Of a stretch of 5,982 nt of DNA, positions 4,629 through 5,982 are shown in pieces. Under the pieces are notes generated by a model, which worked only from the letters and a program-made list of their open reading frames with translations, did no database searches and had not been told where the DNA came from. The stretch is from an uncultured Selenomonas sp. (lineage in GTDB: Bacteria > Bacillota > Negativicutes > Selenomonadales > Selenomonadaceae): positions 1 to 5,982 of the forward strand of contig CAMURM010000116.1 of assembly GCA_947097535.1 (NCBI GenBank), written 5' to 3'. The number at the start of each line of letters is the position of its first letter. The first letter of the stretch is position 1. The position numbers and the translations under genes are program-made.

Positions 4629-5912
4629 ATGTTATTGCAATTTTCCTGCAGCAATTATAAATCCATCAAAGAACCCATCGAGTTCTCCATGCTTGCTGCA
4701 AACGATTCCACGGCATCTTCCCACAGCACGCCGTACAACAATATGAACATCTCTCGCATATCCGTCATATACGGAGCAAACGGCTCCGGAAAAAGCAACT
4801 TCATCACAGCAGCTGCATTGGCACGAGAGATCATCGTCGAAAGCATTCACTACCAGCCCGGACAATCCGTATTGCAATTTCCCCATAAACTCAGCGCTAA
4901 GACTGCCCCCAGCAAATTCGCCTTCCAATTCGTTGTCGAAGGAATCCGTTACGCCTATGGCTTCTCTATCGTCGAAGGACATGTTGCCGAAGAATACTTA
5001 TATTATTTCCCCAGGAATCGAAAAGCAAAGATTTTTGATCGCGAAGAGATGAATCTTACCTTCGGGAAAAAATATAAAAGCTCGTTTCCGCTCGTGCGCG
5101 ATGTATTAAAAGAGAATCGTCTCTTCCTGTCATGTGCGGCAAACTTCTCCAAAGTCTCTGAAGTCGAAAAAGCCTTTTTATTCTTCAAAACAGATTTTCT
5201 CATATACAAAACAGCCGTTGACGAACCGCGCATGAATAATTGGCTGGAACAATCCATCGACTTGATGGATAAGCATCCTGAAATCAAGGAAAGTTTCACG
5301 ACTATATTGAGCTATTTAGGAACGGGAATCAAGGGGGTCGAGACAAAGGTAGAAAGCATGTCCCCTGAGAAAATAGAAAAGACTCTGCCGGAGGAAATCC
5401 ATGGCCTGGTTTCAAAGATATTACAGCAGCACCCGGATAGCTTCAAGAGCATAAAAGCGCAGGTGATTTATGAAAACTTCTCAACGGATTTGATGACGGA
5501 AGAATCCACCGGTATACAGAAGCTGTTCCAAATCATCTGCCCTCTCATGGAAATCCTCTCGACGGGAAAGGTATTGCTGTGCGACGAATTGGAAACGGGA
5601 CTGCATGAAAAAATCATCATGCAGCTCATCGAGTTATTTTGCAGGACACATCCTGAAAAATCTGCGCAGTTGATATTCACCACACACGATACCAATTTAC
5701 TGGACACCCGGATTTTCGGAAGAGATCAGATATGGTTCACCCAACTGACACAAGATCGTTCCACCGATTTATATTCCTTATTGGAAATCAAGAACGTCCG
5801 AAAGAAGGAAAATCTAGCCGCCCGATACATTGAAGGGAAATACGGCGCTATTCCTATATTGAACACGGAACTGCTCAAGACGACTTCTCTGAAAGACGTG
5901 TTTGATAAATGA
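4629..5912 (+). CDS. AAA15-family ATPase, RloA/AbiLi-like (ABC/SMC-type, putative phage defence)
   Basis: A complete 427-residue ABC/SMC-type ATPase of the AAA15 (COG1106-like) group. It opens with LLQFSCSNYKSIKEPIEFS, usual for this family. Walker A is GANGSGKSN (49-57), the signature region is ESTGIQKLFQI (292-302), Walker B is VLLCDE (315-320) followed by the D-loop-like LETGLHE, and the H-loop is FTTHD (350-354). All ATPase residues appear intact. The C-terminus RYIEGKYGAIPIL is characteristic, in my recollection, of RloA and AbiLi. Those proteins usually pair with a downstream RloB/AbiLii TOPRIM-like nuclease in abortive-infection or restriction-linked loci. No such start is seen in the 70 bases after the stop. 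The gene has its own promoter and points away from the glycosylation operon. It is clearly AT-richer than its neighbours (sampled lines 33-42% GC against about 70%) and lies between two direct repeats, so transfer is likely. The defence role is inferred from relatives; cytoplasmic. Confidence 0.85.
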   Translation: MLLQFSCSNYKSIKEPIEFSMLAANDSTASSHSTPYNNMNISRISVIYGANGSGKSNFITAAALAREIIVESIHYQPGQSVLQFPHKLSAKTAPSKFAFQFVVEGIRYAYGFSIVEGHVAEEYLYYFPRNRKAKIFDREEMNLTFGKKYKSSFPLVRDVLKENRLFLSCAANFSKVSEVEKAFLFFKTDFLIYKTAVDEPRMNNWLEQSIDLMDKHPEIKESFTTILSYLGTGIKGVETKVESMSPEKIEKTLPEEIHGLVSKILQQHPDSFKSIKAQVIYENFSTDLMTEESTGIQKLFQIICPLMEILSTGKVLLCDELETGLHEKIIMQLIELFCRTHPEKSAQLIFTTHDTNLLDTRIFGRDQIWFTQLTQDRSTDLYSLLEIKNVRKKENLAARYIEGKYGAIPILNTELLKTTSLKDVFDK

Positions 5913-5926
5913 CAGCGAACAGAGAT

Positions 5927-5978
5927 TTAGGGAAACGCTGATAAAATGAAGTCGCCCAGATTTGCGCAGATGCGCTGT
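5927..5978 (+). repeat. Degenerate ~51-bp direct repeat, copy B (right of the ATPase gene)
   Basis: Begins TTAGGGAAACGCTGATAAAA, 14 nt after the ATPase stop, and ends TGCGCTGT close to the window edge. It aligns to copy A in the same orientation, starting 1500 nt later. Its right part contains GCGCA-GA-TGCGC, a near-palindrome; the decamer GCGCAGATGC appears in copy A as its reverse complement GCATCTGCGC. The repeat may continue beyond the window. Confidence 0.5.
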
Positions 5979-5982
5979 ATCT

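Noticed and set aside
4632..4982. Minus-strand open frame opposite the ATPase N-terminus
   Set aside because: It runs antisense to the Walker A region of a clear ATPase and has no recognisable content.
5913..5940. Possible terminator after the ATPase gene (CAGCG ... CGCTG)
   Set aside because: The stem is only 5 bp with an 18-nt loop and no T-run follows, so an intrinsic terminator is not supported.

Overview
The window looks like a GC-rich chromosome of an anaerobic, Firmicutes-type bacterium. Good Shine-Dalgarno boxes (AGGAGG, GGGAGGA) precede several starts. The combination of a SPINDLY-type glycosyltransferase, a TPR protein and tandem CmcI-like methyltransferases is what I would expect in a Negativicutes/Selenomonas-like genome, where such genes often sit in surface-protein or flagellin glycosylation loci. 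The taxonomic guess is inference only; no marker gene is present.

Left part (1-4390), all on the minus strand: an operon read from right to left. A promoter (extended -10, TGATATAAT) lies at 4385-4393. It is followed by a TPR protein (start best placed at a TTG, 4353), a GT41 / O-GlcNAc-transferase-like glycosyltransferase overlapping it by 8 nt, a two-domain SAM methyltransferase 15 nt further on, and a second paralogous methyltransferase that runs off the left edge. The likely joint role is to glycosylate a protein or surface polymer and then O-methylate the sugar, with the TPR protein as substrate adaptor. The second methyltransferase is preceded by what looks like the last ~20 codons of a second GT41 copy, so the locus seems to have grown by duplication of a GT41+methyltransferase module followed by deletion.

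Middle (4391-4628): a divergent intergenic region without a gene. It holds a 12-bp palindrome next to the leftward promoter, one copy of a ~51-bp degenerate repeat, a 9-bp perfect hairpin, a palindrome over a -35 box, and a strong sigma70-type promoter (TTGACA-N17-TACGAT) reading right.

Right part (4629-5982): a distinctly AT-richer gene on the plus strand for a complete ABC/SMC-type ATPase of the RloA/AbiLi-like AAA15 group (COG1106-like). Relatives act in phage defence, usually with an RloB nuclease gene directly downstream. Here no RloB start follows within the 70 bases left. Instead a second copy of the ~51-bp repeat appears in direct orientation, almost exactly 1.5 kb from the first. Composition, orientation and flanking repeats make this a probable acquired defence cassette, perhaps an orphan.
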